From NCBI GenBank assembly GCA_021801705.1, contig JAJYXP010000044.1, forward strand, positions 116,697 to 180,696: DNA of 64,000 nt, read 5' to 3'. The translations under genes were made by a program, and so were the position numbers. Shown in pieces: positions 16,378 through 27,044 of this stretch. The stretch comes from Pseudomonadota bacterium. GTDB lineage: Bacteria > Pseudomonadota > Gammaproteobacteria > Burkholderiales > Sulfuricellaceae. Under the pieces are notes generated by a model, which made no database searches, was not told where the DNA came from, and saw only the letters and a program-made list of their open reading frames with translations. The stretch's first letter is position 1. Each line of letters starts with the position of its first letter.

Positions 16378-17741
16378 GTTTATTGTTCACCCTGGCGGCA
16401 TTTGCGGTCACCCTCGGTATTCTGATTGTCATTCATGAATACGGGCATTATTGCGTGGCGCGACGCTGTGGCGTTCGCGTGCTGCGTTTTTCCGTGGGAT
16501 TCGGCAAACCGCTGCTAACCAGGAAATTCTCACCGGACGGCACGGAGTGGGTATTGGCGGCTTTTCCCCTCGGCGGCTATGTCAAAATGCTGGACGAGCG
16601 GGAAGGGCCGGTCGCACCCGCAGATTTGCCTTATACGTTTAACAGCCAGTCCATTTACCGGCGCAGCGCCATCGTTCTGGCCGGGCCGGCTGCAAATCTT
16701 CTTCTTGCCGTGGTTTTGTACTGGTTTCTGTTCGTCTATGGCATCCATGGCATCAAGCCGATTCTTGGAGAAGTGCCGCTTGCCACGCCCGCCGCATCCG
16801 CATCGTTTCAGCGCGGCGACACCATTACCCGGATTGGCGATGAGCCGACTGCAACCTGGCAGGATGTGCGCTGGGTTCTGGTGCAGCACGCTGTCCAAAA
16901 AGGCGTGGTGGAAATCGAAACCCGCAACGAACACGGCGAGATGGCGTTGCACCGCCTGGATTTGGGCGGCCTGGCAGCCGGGGATCTGGAAAATGACTTC
17001 CTGGGGAAATTGGGGCTGACGCGTTTCCAGCCTGATCTGCCTGCGAAAATCGGGAAATTACTGCCCGGAGGGGTCGCGGCCAAGGCCGGCCTCATGGTTG
17101 GGGATGAAATCATGTCCGTGAACCAAAGGCCGCTTAAATATTGGGAAAACCTGGTGCAGTGGGTGCGTCTAAGCCCCGGCCAGCCCCTGATGCTTGCCAT
17201 AAAAAGGGGTGACGGCTACTTTCAAGTTGAATTGACCCCCGCAGCGGTCAAGGAGAACGGTCCGTCAACAGTGGGGAAGATCGGCGCCTCGCCTATGGTC
17301 GATCCGAATCTGTTCGAGAAGCTGGTGATCGAGGTGCGCTATCCAGTCCATAAGGCGTTTGTGCAGGCGCTCTGGAAAACATGGGACACAGGGCTGTTCA
17401 GTCTGAAGATGCTGGGCAGGATGGTGACGGGCCAGGTTTCCTGGAAGAATATCAGCGGCCCGATTACCATCGCGGATTACGCCGGCCAGTCTGCCCACTT
17501 GGGTTGGGTGCCGTATATCAGCTTCCTGGCCTTGATCAGCATCAGTCTTGGTGTGCTCAATTTATTGCCCATCCCCTTATTGGATGGCGGGCATTTGATG
17601 TATTATATGGTCGAAATGGTCAAGGGGAGTCCGGTTTCAGAGAAAACCATGGAGATCGGCCAGCAGGTCGGCATCGCAATACTTTTGACACTAATGCTTT
17701 TCGCTTTTTATAACGATATTAACCGTCTGCTTGTTGGCTAA
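16374..17741 (+). CDS. rseP: Site-2 zinc metalloprotease RseP
   Basis: A 455-residue inner-membrane protease that cuts anti-sigma factors within the membrane (RseA in E. coli) and clears signal peptides. The zinc motif HEYGH is at residues 21-25 in the first helix, and the second ligand motif [12 protein letters not shown] is in the C-terminal third. Two PDZ-like regions lie between (around [20 protein letters not shown] and [18 protein letters not shown]). The start ATG at 16374 overlaps the dxr stop; an upstream in-frame ATG at 16350 would put extra residues before the first helix. bamA follows six bases later. Confidence 0.96.
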   Translation: MSLLFTLAAFAVTLGILIVIHEYGHYCVARRCGVRVLRFSVGFGKPLLTRKFSPDGTEWVLAAFPLGGYVKMLDEREGPVAPADLPYTFNSQSIYRRSAIVLAGPAANLLLAVVLYWFLFVYGIHGIKPILGEVPLATPAASASFQRGDTITRIGDEPTATWQDVRWVLVQHAVQKGVVEIETRNEHGEMALHRLDLGGLAAGDLENDFLGKLGLTRFQPDLPAKIGKLLPGGVAAKAGLMVGDEIMSVNQRPLKYWENLVQWVRLSPGQPLMLAIKRGDGYFQVELTPAAVKENGPSTVGKIGASPMVDPNLFEKLVIEVRYPVHKAFVQALWKTWDTGLFSLKMLGRMVTGQVSWKNISGPITIADYAGQSAHLGWVPYISFLALISISLGVLNLLPIPLLDGGHLMYYMVEMVKGSPVSEKTMEIGQQVGIAILLTLMLFAFYNDINRLLVG

Positions 17742-17747
17742 AGAATA

Positions 17748-20060
17748 ATGAAGATCAAATTGCTGCCCATGCTGATGATGAGTTTGTATGGCGCCTCCGC
17801 TTGGGCGATCCAGCCGTTCGTCATCAAGGATATCCGGGTGGAGGGGATACAACGCACCGAGGCCGGAACAGTGTTCAGTTACATGCCGGTCAAGGTGGGC
17901 GAAAAACTGGACGACGAGAAAGCTGCAGCCGCCATCAAGGCACTGTACGGGACCGGTTTCTTCAAGGACGTACGGCTGGAAGTCGAGAACGACGTGCTGA
18001 TCGTGCTGGTGCAGGAACGCCCGGCAATTTCCCAAATCGATTTCGTCGGCCTCAAGGAATTTGACAAGAAACAACTTGTAGAGGGGCTGAAGCAAGTAGG
18101 CTTGGCCGAGGGCCGCATCTTCGATAAATCCCTGCTCGACAAGGCGGAGCAGGAACTCAAGCGTCAGTATCTCAGCCGTGGAAAATATGCGGTTGCGATT
18201 ACCACCACCGTAACACCCTTGGAGCGCAACCGAATAGCCATCAGCTTCAACATCAGCGAAGGCGAAGTGGCAAAAATTCAGCAGATTAATATCGTCGGCA
18301 ACCAGGCGGTTTCGGAGAAAGATCTGCTCGAACTGTTTGTTCTTTCTACCCCCGGGTGGATGACGTGGTGGAGCAAGAATGATCAGTATTCCAAGCAGAA
18401 GCTGGCTGCTGATATTGAAACGCTGCGATCTCATTACCTGAACCGTGGCTATCTCGAGTTCAGCGTGGACTCCACGCAGGTTTCCATTTCCCCTGACAAG
18501 CAATCCATCTATATCACCATCAACATAACCGAGGGTCCAAAATACACCATTTCGGACGTCAAGCTGGCGGGTGAGATGCTGGTGCCGGAGGAGGAGCTGC
18601 GCAAGTTGATCAAGATTCATCCCGGCGAGGTTTTTTCGCGGGAAAAATTGACCGAATCCACCAAGCTGATAGGCGATCGCCTGGGCAATGACGGATACGC
18701 GTTTGCCAACGTCAATGCGGTTCCCGAACTCAACAAGGAGAAACAGGAAGCCAAATTCACCTTCTTCATCGATCCAGGCCGGCGGGTTTATGTTCGTCGC
18801 ATCAACGTGACGGGCAACTCCAGAACACGGGACGAAGTCGTGCGCCGCGAAATGCGTCAGATGGAAGGGGCCTGGTATGCGGCCGACAAGGTCAACCGGT
18901 CGCGCGAGCGGGTAAACCGCCTTGGATATTTTTCCGATGTCAATATTGAAACGCCCGCAGTTGCCGGAACGACAGACCAGGTGGACATGAACGTCAATGT
19001 GACGGAGAAACCCACGGGTAGCATCATGGCGGGTGCCGGTTTTTCCAGTTCGGAAGGATTCATTCTTAGTGGCTCCATTTCGCAGGCCAATGTATTCGGT
19101 AGCGGTAACTATCTTTCCACGCAGTTTAATACCGGCAAAATTAACACCGTTTACTCGCTATCCTACACCAATCCATATTACACAATGGATGGGATCAGCC
19201 GCGGCTTCGATATCTACAGGCGAAAAACCAATTCTTCCTCGTTGTCGGTTTCCAGATACGATTCAGATTCCGTTGGTGGCGGCGTGCGTTTTGGTGTGCC
19301 ATTGAATGAGATAGATACGGTCAATTTCGGCCTTTCAGTCGAACGTACCCAATTAACTTTGTATACCGATCCCACAGTAGGAGCAGTCAGTCCTCAGCGT
19401 TATGTGGATTATGTCAATGAATTCGGTGCCAGCAATACCACCCTGCGTGGCGACGTCGGATGGGCGCGAGATACGCGCGACAGCCTCATTTACCCAACCA
19501 AGGGCAGTTTGCAAAGGGTTTTTGGCGAAATGGGATTGCCCGGTGGCAATATTAAATACTATAAGCTTTCCTATCAGCATCAATGGTTGACGCCTTTGTA
19601 CCGGGACTTCACTCTGTCGCTCAATGGCGAAGCCGGGTACGCCAACGGCTACGGCGGGAAGCCATTGCCATTCTTCAGGAGTTTTTATGCCGGCGGCAAT
19701 ACTTCGGTGCGTGGCTATAAGGCCTCGTCACTTGGGCCGAGAGATGTTGACGGCAACGCACTGGGCGGCAATCGTCGCATTGTGGGAAATGCCGAGGTGC
19801 TGTTTCCCTTCCCTGGCTTGAGGAACGACAAATCCTTGCGCATGAGCGTATTCCTGGATGCCGGGTCGGTGTTTGGCCCCGGTGATGTCAATCAACAGTA
19901 TTCGAAGATAAGTTTTTCTGATATGCGCTATTCCACGGGTATTGCCGTGGCTTGGCAGTCCCCCATGGGGCCGATGAAATTCAGCATTGCTGCCCCGCTC
20001 AATTCCAAGGCGGATGACAAGGTGGAGCGGTTCCAGTTTATTTTGGGTTCTTCATTCTAA
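17748..20060 (+). CDS. bamA: Outer membrane protein assembly factor BamA
   Basis: A 770-residue Omp85 protein, core of the BAM machine that inserts beta-barrels in the outer membrane. It begins with a signal peptide (MKIKLLPMLMMSLYGASAWA), followed by five POTRA domains (starting FVIKDIRVEGIQRTEAGTVF, then ISQIDFVGLKEFDKKQL and so on) and a 16-strand-type barrel ending in VERFQFILGSSF with the terminal Phe typical of outer membrane proteins. The barrel includes the conserved SVRGY segment (TSVRGYKASSLGPRD). Position between rseP and skp is standard. Confidence 0.97.
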   Translation: MKIKLLPMLMMSLYGASAWAIQPFVIKDIRVEGIQRTEAGTVFSYMPVKVGEKLDDEKAAAAIKALYGTGFFKDVRLEVENDVLIVLVQERPAISQIDFVGLKEFDKKQLVEGLKQVGLAEGRIFDKSLLDKAEQELKRQYLSRGKYAVAITTTVTPLERNRIAISFNISEGEVAKIQQINIVGNQAVSEKDLLELFVLSTPGWMTWWSKNDQYSKQKLAADIETLRSHYLNRGYLEFSVDSTQVSISPDKQSIYITINITEGPKYTISDVKLAGEMLVPEEELRKLIKIHPGEVFSREKLTESTKLIGDRLGNDGYAFANVNAVPELNKEKQEAKFTFFIDPGRRVYVRRINVTGNSRTRDEVVRREMRQMEGAWYAADKVNRSRERVNRLGYFSDVNIETPAVAGTTDQVDMNVNVTEKPTGSIMAGAGFSSSEGFILSGSISQANVFGSGNYLSTQFNTGKINTVYSLSYTNPYYTMDGISRGFDIYRRKTNSSSLSVSRYDSDSVGGGVRFGVPLNEIDTVNFGLSVERTQLTLYTDPTVGAVSPQRYVDYVNEFGASNTTLRGDVGWARDTRDSLIYPTKGSLQRVFGEMGLPGGNIKYYKLSYQHQWLTPLYRDFTLSLNGEAGYANGYGGKPLPFFRSFYAGGNTSVRGYKASSLGPRDVDGNALGGNRRIVGNAEVLFPFPGLRNDKSLRMSVFLDAGSVFGPGDVNQQYSKISFSDMRYSTGIAVAWQSPMGPMKFSIAAPLNSKADDKVERFQFILGSSF

Positions 20061-20082
20061 TTTATGACTTTTGGAGATCAAG

Positions 20083-20583
20083 TTGAATAAGATTCTTGCT
20101 GTAGTGCTTGTTGCTATAATGTTGCCGCTTGCCACGGTGGCGTCCGCCGCCGAATTGAAAGTCGGTTTTGTCAACACCGAGCGGGTTTTTCGCGAAGCCG
20201 GTCCGGCGCTGAAGGCGCAGAAAAAGCTTGAGAAGGAATTCGCCGCACGTGAGCAGGAGCTGCAAAAAATGGCAAAACAGGCTAAGGAACTGCAGGCACA
20301 TCTGGAACGCGATGGGGTAACGATCAGCGAATCCGAGCGGCGCAACAAGGAGCGCGATCTCGCCAATCTGAACCGCGATTTTCAGCGTGCGCAACGGGAA
20401 TTCCGGGAAGATCTCAACTTGAGACGCAACGAGGAGCTCGGCGCTGTACACGACCGCGCCAGGAAGACGATCATGGAGATCGCCGAAAAAGAGAAATTCG
20501 ATCTGGTTTTGGAAGATGCAGTATATTTCAGTCCGCGCATCGATATTACCGACAAGGTGCTCAAGGCACTGGCTGACAAATAA
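20083..20583 (+). CDS. skp: Periplasmic chaperone Skp/OmpH
   Basis: A 166-residue protein with a signal peptide (cleavage near VASA/AELKVG), a small beta core (ELKVGFVNTERVFRE) and a long charged coiled coil (residues about 45-120), then a closing beta segment (FDLVLEDAVYFSPRIDIT). Skp trimers hold unfolded outer membrane proteins for BamA, encoded just upstream. Start choice: TTG at 20083 with GGAG seven bases upstream; the TTG at 20071 overlaps that ribosome site and is less likely. Confidence 0.93.
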   Translation: MNKILAVVLVAIMLPLATVASAAELKVGFVNTERVFREAGPALKAQKKLEKEFAAREQELQKMAKQAKELQAHLERDGVTISESERRNKERDLANLNRDFQRAQREFREDLNLRRNEELGAVHDRARKTIMEIAEKEKFDLVLEDAVYFSPRIDITDKVLKALADK

Positions 20584-20612
20584 GGTATCTTTCTGTTTCT
20601 GTCATTTATTCA

Positions 20613-21665
20613 ATGAGTCGCGACAGTCAGACGGGCTATAGACTGGGCGAGATCGTCGAGCGGTTTGGCGGAGAGTTGATCGGTGATGCGAACATCGTGA
20701 TCAAACAGGTTGCGCCGCTATCCACCGCACAACCCGAGCATATCAGTTTCCTCGCCAACACCAAATATCGCCATCAGATGCAAACCTGCAGAGCAGGCGC
20801 CTTGATAATAGCGGTCGCTGAACGTGATGCGACAACACTGCCGCGTATTCTGAGCAACAACCCTTACGCCTATTTCGCCAAGGTTTCCGCGTTGCTCAAT
20901 CCGCGGCATACCGAAGAGCCGGGCATCCATCCGACATCTGTAATCGATGTCGGCACAACCATTCCTGATTCGGCCAAGGTCGGTGCTTTCGCGTTTGTCG
21001 GCAAGAGCGCCAGGATCGGCGAGCGAGCAGTTATTGGGGTTGGTTGTTACGTTGGCGACGGCGTGGAAATCGGGGAAGACTCGCTACTTTATCCACATGT
21101 AACGGTTTACCATGATTGTGTGATTGGTAGCCGAGTTGTTTTGCATTCGGGATCAGTCATCGGAGCGGATGGTTTTGGCTTGGCAAAGGAAGACGGGCGC
21201 TGGATCAAGGTACCGCAAATCGGCCGGGTGATCATCGCTGATGACGTCGAAATTGGCGCCAACACGACTGTTGATCGAGGCGCCCTGGATGACACGATCA
21301 TCGAGGAGGGTGTCAAGCTGGACAACCAGATTCAGATTGCGCACAACGTTCACATCGGAGCGCATACGGCAATGGCGGGTTGCGTCGGGGTTGCTGGCAG
21401 CGCGAAGATCGGACGGCACTGTACTGTGGGGGGGGCTGCAATGATCCTGGGACACCTGGAGATTGCGGATCACGTTAATATTTCCACCGGCACCCTGATC
21501 ACCAAGTCAATAGTAAAGCCGGGAGAATACACCTCCGTGATGCCGTTTTCGGCTCACCAGGATTGGCTCAAGAATGCGGCACACCTGCGTCACCTGGACA
21601 AAATGGCGGAAAAACTGGCCGAGCTGGAAAGAAAAATCAGCGAATTGGAAAGGAACAAGCCTTGA
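20613..21665 (+). CDS. lpxD: UDP-3-O-acylglucosamine N-acyltransferase
   Basis: A 350-residue trimeric acyltransferase adding the second 3-hydroxyacyl chain in lipid A synthesis. The N-terminal substrate-binding domain ([17 protein letters not shown]...) is followed by a left-handed beta-helix of hexapeptide repeats ([21 protein letters not shown]..., [21 protein letters not shown]), including the catalytic His in [10 protein letters not shown]. It ends in a short coiled coil. Its last codons overlap the likely TTG start of fabZ. Confidence 0.97.
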   Translation: MSRDSQTGYRLGEIVERFGGELIGDANIVIKQVAPLSTAQPEHISFLANTKYRHQMQTCRAGALIIAVAERDATTLPRILSNNPYAYFAKVSALLNPRHTEEPGIHPTSVIDVGTTIPDSAKVGAFAFVGKSARIGERAVIGVGCYVGDGVEIGEDSLLYPHVTVYHDCVIGSRVVLHSGSVIGADGFGLAKEDGRWIKVPQIGRVIIADDVEIGANTTVDRGALDDTIIEEGVKLDNQIQIAHNVHIGAHTAMAGCVGVAGSAKIGRHCTVGGAAMILGHLEIADHVNISTGTLITKSIVKPGEYTSVMPFSAHQDWLKNAAHLRHLDKMAEKLAELERKISELERNKP

Positions 21666-22105
21666 ACAGCATGGATATCCACGAAATATTGCAGCATTTG
21701 CCGCACCGCTACCCGTTTCTTCTCGTTGATCGCGTAATCTCCTGCGAACCGGGAAAAAATATTGTGGCGCTAAAAAATGTGACCATCAACGAGCCCTTCT
21801 TCGTCGGTCATTTTCCGCATCACCCCGTGATGCCGGGTGTGCTGATCATCGAGGCTCTGGCGCAGGCCGCGGCGATTCTGTCATTCAAGAGCATGGGTAC
21901 CAAGCCGGACGAAAAATCAGTCTATTATTTTGTCGGCATAGACGGTGCCCGCTTCAAAAAGCCGGTTTCCGCCGGAGATCAGTTGAGGCTCGAAGTGGAG
22001 ATTACCCGCTCGGTCAAAGGTATCTGGAAATATGCGGCCCGAGCCAAGGTGGATGGCGTTGTTGTGACAGAAGCAGAGCTGATGTGCACGGTGAAAGCGC
22101 TGTAA
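21662..22105 (+). CDS. fabZ: 3-hydroxyacyl-ACP dehydratase FabZ
   Basis: A 147-residue hot-dog-fold dehydratase of fatty acid elongation. The active-site region [19 protein letters not shown] carries the catalytic His and Glu, and the N-terminus [16 protein letters not shown] is typical. Start: TTG at 21662 has AGGA about eight bases upstream and overlaps the lpxD stop (TTGA); ATG at 21671, three codons later, is the alternative but is about 17 bases from that site. FabZ makes acyl-ACPs that compete with or feed LpxA, the next gene, which begins immediately after the stop. Confidence 0.95.
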   Translation: MNSMDIHEILQHLPHRYPFLLVDRVISCEPGKNIVALKNVTINEPFFVGHFPHHPVMPGVLIIEALAQAAAILSFKSMGTKPDEKSVYYFVGIDGARFKKPVSAGDQLRLEVEITRSVKGIWKYAARAKVDGVVVTEAELMCTVKAL

Positions 22106-22876
22106 ATGATTCACCCGACAGCGATCATTCATGATGGTGCCATGCTTGCTCCCGATGTCAGCGTAGGTCCTTACTCGGTCATCGGCGAACACGTTGAAAT
22201 CGGTTCTGGAACCACAATCGGCCCACATGTGGTGATTACCGGTCATACCCGGATCGGTTCGGACAACAGGATTTTCCAGTTTTCGTCCCTGGGAGAGATG
22301 CCCCAGGATAAAAAATACCAAGGCGAAGAAACCTTGCTGGAAATTGGCGACCGCAACGTGATCAGGGAATTCTGCACCTTCAACCGGGGGACTTCCCAGG
22401 ATGTTGGCGTGACCCGCGTGGGCAATGACAACTGGATCATGGCTTACGTACATCTGGCCCATGATTGCCAGGTCGGAAACAACACCATCTTCGCCAACAA
22501 TGCCCAGCTTGCCGGTCATGTGCATGTTGGTGATTACGCTATTCTGGGCGGGTTTACCGTGGTGCACCAGTTCTGTCATATCGGCGGGCACAGCATTACC
22601 GGCATGGGCACCATTCTGTTCAAGGATGTGCCGCCTTATGTGACTGCGGCCGGGCATGAAGCGAAACCCCACGGCATCAACTCGGAAGGTTTGAAGCGTC
22701 GAGGATTATCCAACGACAGCATCATGGAAATAAAGCGCGCATACAAAACACTTTACAAATCCGGGTTGACGCTGGAAGAAGCAAAGCAGGCACTGTCTAA
22801 GCAGTCGCAGTCCTGCCCCGAAATTCGGTTGCTGACCGATTTTCTCGCCCATTCGATGCGCGGGATCATTCGTTAA
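22106..22876 (+). CDS. lpxA: UDP-N-acetylglucosamine acyltransferase
   Basis: A 256-residue trimer that performs the first acylation of lipid A. Hexapeptide repeats (IHPTAIIHDGAMLAPDVSVGPYSVIGEHV...) form a beta-helix, with the catalytic His region MAYVHLAHDCQVGNN, and a C-terminal helical domain (GLKRRGLSNDSIMEIKRAYKTLY). The ATG begins directly at the base after the fabZ TAA, so reinitiation is likely. Confidence 0.97.
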   Translation: MIHPTAIIHDGAMLAPDVSVGPYSVIGEHVEIGSGTTIGPHVVITGHTRIGSDNRIFQFSSLGEMPQDKKYQGEETLLEIGDRNVIREFCTFNRGTSQDVGVTRVGNDNWIMAYVHLAHDCQVGNNTIFANNAQLAGHVHVGDYAILGGFTVVHQFCHIGGHSITGMGTILFKDVPPYVTAAGHEAKPHGINSEGLKRRGLSNDSIMEIKRAYKTLYKSGLTLEEAKQALSKQSQSCPEIRLLTDFLAHSMRGIIR

Positions 22877-22887
22877 TCAGAGCCAAA

Positions 22888-24021
22888 ATGAAAGTAGGGA
22901 TCGTTGCTGGTGAAGCTTCGGGTGATTTGTTGGGCGCTCACTTGGTCCATGCGCTTTCGAGCCGGGTTCCAGGCATCGAATTCATCGGCATCGGCGGGCC
23001 TAAAATGCAGGCCGCTGGTGTCGATTCTCTCTTCCCCATGGAGAAACTGGCGGTTCGAGGTTATGTTGAAGTGCTGCGCCATTACCGGGAGATCGTCAAT
23101 ATCCGGCGCAAACTGCTGCAATATTTCGTTAATAATCCGCCCGACGTATTCATCGGGGTAGATGCGCCGGATTTCAATCTCGAACTCGAAACCGGACTAA
23201 AGAAGCGGGGAATCCCAACCATCCATTATGTCAGCCCGTCGATCTGGGCTTGGCGAGGCGAGCGTATACACAAGATCGCCCGGGCTGTGTCGCATGTGCT
23301 TGTGCTGTTTCCATTCGAGAAGAAAATCTACGATGCAGCCGGCATCCCGGCAACGTATGTCGGGCATCCTCTGGCCGACATCTTGCCGGAGCAGCCCAAC
23401 CGCAAGGCAGCACGCGAACAGTTGAGATTGCCCCAGAGTGGCAAAGTAATCGCGATGCTGCCCGGCAGCAGGCAAAGTGAGCTGCACTATATGGCGAATT
23501 TGTTCGTGCGGACTGCGCAAAGGATCGTTGCTGGCAACCCGGACGTGCATTTTCTGGTTCCGCTGGTGAGCCGGGAATCGCGTAATTTGTTTGAGACGGA
23601 GTTACATAAGGCGGCAGGTGGTGATTTGCCGCTGACGGTATTGTTTGGCCACGCCCATGTGGCCATGACTGCCGCGGATGCCGTGCTGGTGGCTTCAGGT
23701 ACCGCAACCCTGGAAGCGGCATTGCTGAAATGCCCGATGGTAATCACCTACAAAATGTCGCCCTTGACCTGGCACATGATGCGGCGCAAAAAATACCAAG
23801 CTTATGTGGGGCTGCCAAATATTCTCGAAGGGCGCTTTATCGTTCCGGAACTGCTGCAGGATGATGCAACCCCAGAGAATTTATCACAGGCTGTTGTGAA
23901 TTTGGTCAATGATGAACCGGTCAAGGGCAGGCTGGCACAGGTTTTTTCCCGTCTACACCACGATCTGAAACAAAATACCGCGGACAGGGCTGCGGGGGCC
24001 ATCCTGCCTTTCCTGAGATGA
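22888..24021 (+). CDS. lpxB: Lipid-A-disaccharide synthase
   Basis: A 377-residue GT19 glycosyltransferase that joins UDP-diacylglucosamine and lipid X. Recognisable by [19 protein letters not shown] at the N-terminus, [31 protein letters not shown], and [11 protein letters not shown]. It acts peripherally at the inner membrane. The stop overlaps the start of rnhB (ATGA), which continues the same transcript. Confidence 0.97.
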   Translation: MKVGIVAGEASGDLLGAHLVHALSSRVPGIEFIGIGGPKMQAAGVDSLFPMEKLAVRGYVEVLRHYREIVNIRRKLLQYFVNNPPDVFIGVDAPDFNLELETGLKKRGIPTIHYVSPSIWAWRGERIHKIARAVSHVLVLFPFEKKIYDAAGIPATYVGHPLADILPEQPNRKAAREQLRLPQSGKVIAMLPGSRQSELHYMANLFVRTAQRIVAGNPDVHFLVPLVSRESRNLFETELHKAAGGDLPLTVLFGHAHVAMTAADAVLVASGTATLEAALLKCPMVITYKMSPLTWHMMRRKKYQAYVGLPNILEGRFIVPELLQDDATPENLSQAVVNLVNDEPVKGRLAQVFSRLHHDLKQNTADRAAGAILPFLR

Positions 24022-24617
24022 ACAACGAGCAAACCCGGCTTATTTGCGGTGTTGATGAGGCTGGCCGAGGTCCGCTGGCCGGCGCTGTCTTTGCGGCTGC
24101 GGTGATTCTGGATAGGAAACGGCCCATTCATGGGCTCGCCGATTCGAAAAAACTGAGTGGCAAGAACCGCGAAAGATTGGCAGCAGAAATCAAGGAGCAT
24201 GCCTTGGCTTGGGCGATCGCCCGTGCCGAAGCAGAGGAAATCGATCGTATCAACATCCTGCAAGCCAGCCTTCTCGCTATGCGGCGGGCAATCGAAAGCC
24301 TGGCGCTTGAGCCGTCTGAAGCGCTGATCGACGGCCTGCATTGCCCTGAGCTGGCGCTTCCTTGCCGCGCTGTCGTCAAGGGTGACAGCAGCGTGGCGGA
24401 AATTTCGGCTGCTTCAATTTTGGCCAAAACCGCACGGGATGGGGAAATGCTTCGCTTGCATCTGCAATATCCGCAATACGGTTTTGACCGCCACAAAGGT
24501 TATCCGACTGCCATGCATCTTGAAGCATTGCGGCGCCATGGTGCATGCGAAATTCATCGTTTAAGTTTCGCGCCGGTAAGATTGGTTGTTTTAACGCAAC
24601 GTAGTAAGGAGGCTTGA
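24018..24617 (+). CDS. rnhB: Ribonuclease HII
   Basis: A 199-residue RNase HII that removes ribonucleotides from DNA. The first catalytic motif [21 protein letters not shown] provides the Asp-Glu pair, and later Asp residues lie in EALIDGL and in the KTARDGEM region. Overlaps of four bases with lpxB and of one base with the next gene show tight packing. Confidence 0.95.
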   Translation: MNNEQTRLICGVDEAGRGPLAGAVFAAAVILDRKRPIHGLADSKKLSGKNRERLAAEIKEHALAWAIARAEAEEIDRINILQASLLAMRRAIESLALEPSEALIDGLHCPELALPCRAVVKGDSSVAEISAASILAKTARDGEMLRLHLQYPQYGFDRHKGYPTAMHLEALRRHGACEIHRLSFAPVRLVVLTQRSKEA

Positions 24618-25075
24618 TGGGGATAGCGATTATGTTGCACCTTCTGGGTGTGGTTGTTTGGGTGGGCGGCATGTTTTTTGCGCATCGGGCGTTGCGCCCG
24701 GCTGCTGCCGAACTGCTTGCGCCACCACAGCGGCTGCCGCTATGGGGAAGTGTCTTCAGTCATTTTTTCCCTTGGGTGTGGGTTTCAGTCGGGCTGATCC
24801 TGTCCAGTGGTTTGTATATGATTATGCTGCAAGGCGGCTTTAAGGCAGTTTCCTTGAGCGTGCATGCGATGTCCGGGATCGGATTGGTCATGACGCTGGT
24901 TTTCTGCTTCGTTTATTTCGTTCCCTATGGCAAACTTGTACACGCGATTGCCGACCAGGAATGGAAGAAGGGGGCTGAGGCGCTGGCTACAATCCGCAAG
25001 TTGATCGGCCTGAACCTGAGCCTGGGGCTGATCACCATCATCATTTCCGTCATGAGCCGCATTGTTTTCTTATGA
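24617..25075 (+). CDS. CopD-family membrane protein
   Basis: A 152-residue protein with four hydrophobic helices. The first holds LHLLGVVVWVGGMFFAH, and the rest match the CopD/YqhA-like transmembrane family linked to copper or haem-associated functions in some members. Start ATG 24617 has AAGGAGG immediately upstream and shares one base with the rnhB stop (TGATG). The His residues in helix 1 could bind metal or haem; no partner such as CopC is adjacent, so the role is open. Confidence 0.7.
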   Translation: MGIAIMLHLLGVVVWVGGMFFAHRALRPAAAELLAPPQRLPLWGSVFSHFFPWVWVSVGLILSSGLYMIMLQGGFKAVSLSVHAMSGIGLVMTLVFCFVYFVPYGKLVHAIADQEWKKGAEALATIRKLIGLNLSLGLITIIISVMSRIVFL

Positions 25076-25100
25076 AATTTTTCGAAACACATGCCGTATT
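25074..25100 (+). promoter_or_regulatory. Weak sigma-28-like (FliA) promoter candidate before motA
   Basis: GAAATTTT (25074-25081; six of eight with TAAAGTTT) is followed after 11 bases by GCCGTATT (25093-25100; four of eight with GCCGATAA, the GCCG being intact). It lies 57 bases before the motA start. Flagellar motor genes are usually FliA-dependent, so the site is plausible, but the -10 half is weak. Confidence 0.35.
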
Positions 25101-25157
25101 ATCAAAAATACTCAGATCCGACTCTGATTCGTTTCTAGCCTGAGAAAGGCGAAAAAG

Positions 25158-26018
25158 ATGCTTGTACTTGTAGGTTATCTGGTTGTTGCTGCCTCGGTTT
25201 TCGGTGGTTTTTTACTCGCCGGCGGCCATCTCGCCGCGCTGCTCCAGCCCGTGGAATTATTAATGATCGGCGGTGCTGCGCTAGGCGCTTTCCTTGTCGG
25301 CAACTCATCAAAGGTGATCAAGGCGACGCTAAAGGCCTTGCCAACCGTTCTCAAGGGGTCGAAATACAGCAAGGCGCTTTATCTGGAGCTGTTTGCCTTG
25401 CTGTATGAAATCCTGGCCAAGGTGCGCAAGGAAGGGCTGATGGCGATCGAGTCCGACGTCGATACGCCGCAGGAAAGTCCGTTGTTCACGAAATATCCTC
25501 AAATCCTCAGCGATCATCATGTCATTGAATTTCTCACGGATTACCTGCGCATCATGGTGGGCGGCAACCTGAACGCCTTCGAAATTGAAAACCTGATGGA
25601 CAATGAAATCGAAACCCACCACCACGAGGGCGAAGTGCCTGCCCAGGTCATCGCCAAAATGGGTGATGCGATGCCCGCCTTCGGTATCGTGGCGGCCGTG
25701 ATGGGGGTGGTGCACACCATGGAATCGGTTGGTATCCCCCCTGCGGAATTGGGGATACTGATCGCGCATGCACTGGTCGGCACCTTCCTCGGTATCCTTC
25801 TCGCTTATGGTTTTGTCGGTCCGTTGTCGACGCTTTTGGAGCAGAAGCACAACGAGGGTACAAAACTTCTTCAATGCGTCAAGGTGACCCTGCTGTCCAG
25901 CCTGAATGGTTACGCACCGCAGGTCGCTGTCGAGTTCGGGCGCAAGGTACTCTATTCCACCGAGCGGCCTACCTTCCTGGAGTTGGAAGAGCATGTCAAG
26001 CAAAGCAAGTCGAAGTGA
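25158..26018 (+). CDS. motA: Flagellar motor stator protein MotA
   Basis: A 286-residue stator subunit with four membrane helices and a large cytoplasmic loop after helix 2. Helices 1-2 are LVLVGYLVVAASVFGGFLLAG and LLMIGGAALGAFLVGN; helices 3-4 begin MPAFGIVAAVMGVVHTM and end with GTFLGILLAYGFVGP. The loop contains KVRKEGLMAIE, carrying the Arg and Glu that contact FliG in E. coli. The Pro in GDAMPAFG matches the conserved proline next to the proton path. It is paired with motB 27 bases downstream. Confidence 0.96.
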   Translation: MLVLVGYLVVAASVFGGFLLAGGHLAALLQPVELLMIGGAALGAFLVGNSSKVIKATLKALPTVLKGSKYSKALYLELFALLYEILAKVRKEGLMAIESDVDTPQESPLFTKYPQILSDHHVIEFLTDYLRIMVGGNLNAFEIENLMDNEIETHHHEGEVPAQVIAKMGDAMPAFGIVAAVMGVVHTMESVGIPPAELGILIAHALVGTFLGILLAYGFVGPLSTLLEQKHNEGTKLLQCVKVTLLSSLNGYAPQVAVEFGRKVLYSTERPTFLELEEHVKQSKSK

Positions 26019-26045
26019 GCGCCTGGTTTGCTTTAGGAATCCGAC

Positions 26046-27023
26046 ATGACTGATGACTCCCAGCGCCCGATAATCGTCAAGCGCATCAAAAAATCGGCGC
26101 ATGGCCACCATGGCGGCGCATGGAAAATCGCCTATGCCGACTTCGTGACCGCGATGATGGCCTTTTTCCTGTTGATGTGGTTGCTGGGTTCTACCGCGAA
26201 AGGGGACCTTGAAGGCATAGCCGAATACTTCAAAACACCGTTGAAAGTCGCAATGCAGGGTGGAAGCGGCAGCGGCGACAGTTCCAGCGTGATCAAGGGG
26301 GGAGGCAAGGATTTGATAAGAAAAGATGGGCAGACGCAAAAAACCATCGATCCGAAGGAGAAAAAAACCATCGATCTGCAAGCGGCAAAAGCCGAATTTG
26401 AAAAGCAGGAGCTGAGAAAACTCCAGGGGTTGAAGGAAAAACTCGAAAAAGCAATCGAAACCAATCCGTTACTAAAACAGTTCAGGAATCAAATCCTGAT
26501 CGACATCACAAGCGAAGGTCTGCGCATCCAGATTGTGGACGAGAAAAACCGGCCCATGTTTGATTTGGGCGGCGCACACATGAAAAGCTACACGACTCTA
26601 GTTCTGCGCGAAATCGGCAAGGTGTTGAATGAAGTGCCAAACCGGATCAGTCTGTCCGGTCATACTGATGCCACTCCGTATTTCTCAGGTGAAAAAGCTT
26701 ACAGCAATTGGGAGCTGTCTTCCGATCGCGCCAATTCCTCACGGCGCGAACTGATCGCCGGCGGTATGGATGAGGGCAAGATTTTGCGGGTAGTCGGACT
26801 GGCCTCGGCACTCATGCTTGATAACAACGACCCATTCAATCCGATCAACCGGCGTATCAGCCTGATTGTTCTGAATAAAGAAACGGAGGATGCCATCTCC
26901 CGTGGCGGCAAGCCGCTTGAGGTAAAAAAGCCGGAACAGGCATCGATTGCATTGGAAGCACCGTTGAAAGAAAAGCCTAAAGAGACTCAGGGTGCCACCG
27001 CAGCGGAAAGCAATAAACACTAA
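26046..27023 (+). CDS. motB: Flagellar motor stator protein MotB
   Basis: A 325-residue partner of MotA. The single N-terminal helix YADFVTAMMAFFLLMWLL carries the Asp that binds protons during rotation. After the plug-like region comes a Lys/Glu-rich linker, then an OmpA-like peptidoglycan-binding domain (ISLSGHTDATPYF... ELSSDRANSSRREL... NRRISLIVL). The last 30 residues are a charged tail. A functional stator with MotA is expected; a proton rather than sodium type is inferred from MotB-like helix sequence. Confidence 0.96.
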   Translation: MTDDSQRPIIVKRIKKSAHGHHGGAWKIAYADFVTAMMAFFLLMWLLGSTAKGDLEGIAEYFKTPLKVAMQGGSGSGDSSSVIKGGGKDLIRKDGQTQKTIDPKEKKTIDLQAAKAEFEKQELRKLQGLKEKLEKAIETNPLLKQFRNQILIDITSEGLRIQIVDEKNRPMFDLGGAHMKSYTTLVLREIGKVLNEVPNRISLSGHTDATPYFSGEKAYSNWELSSDRANSSRRELIAGGMDEGKILRVVGLASALMLDNNDPFNPINRRISLIVLNKETEDAISRGGKPLEVKKPEQASIALEAPLKEKPKETQGATAAESNKH

Positions 27024-27044
27024 TTATTTTTTCACGCAAAGCTC

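Noticed and set aside
25329..26381. 350-codon minus-strand ORF opposite motA/motB
   Set aside because: Antisense shadow of well-recognised stator genes.
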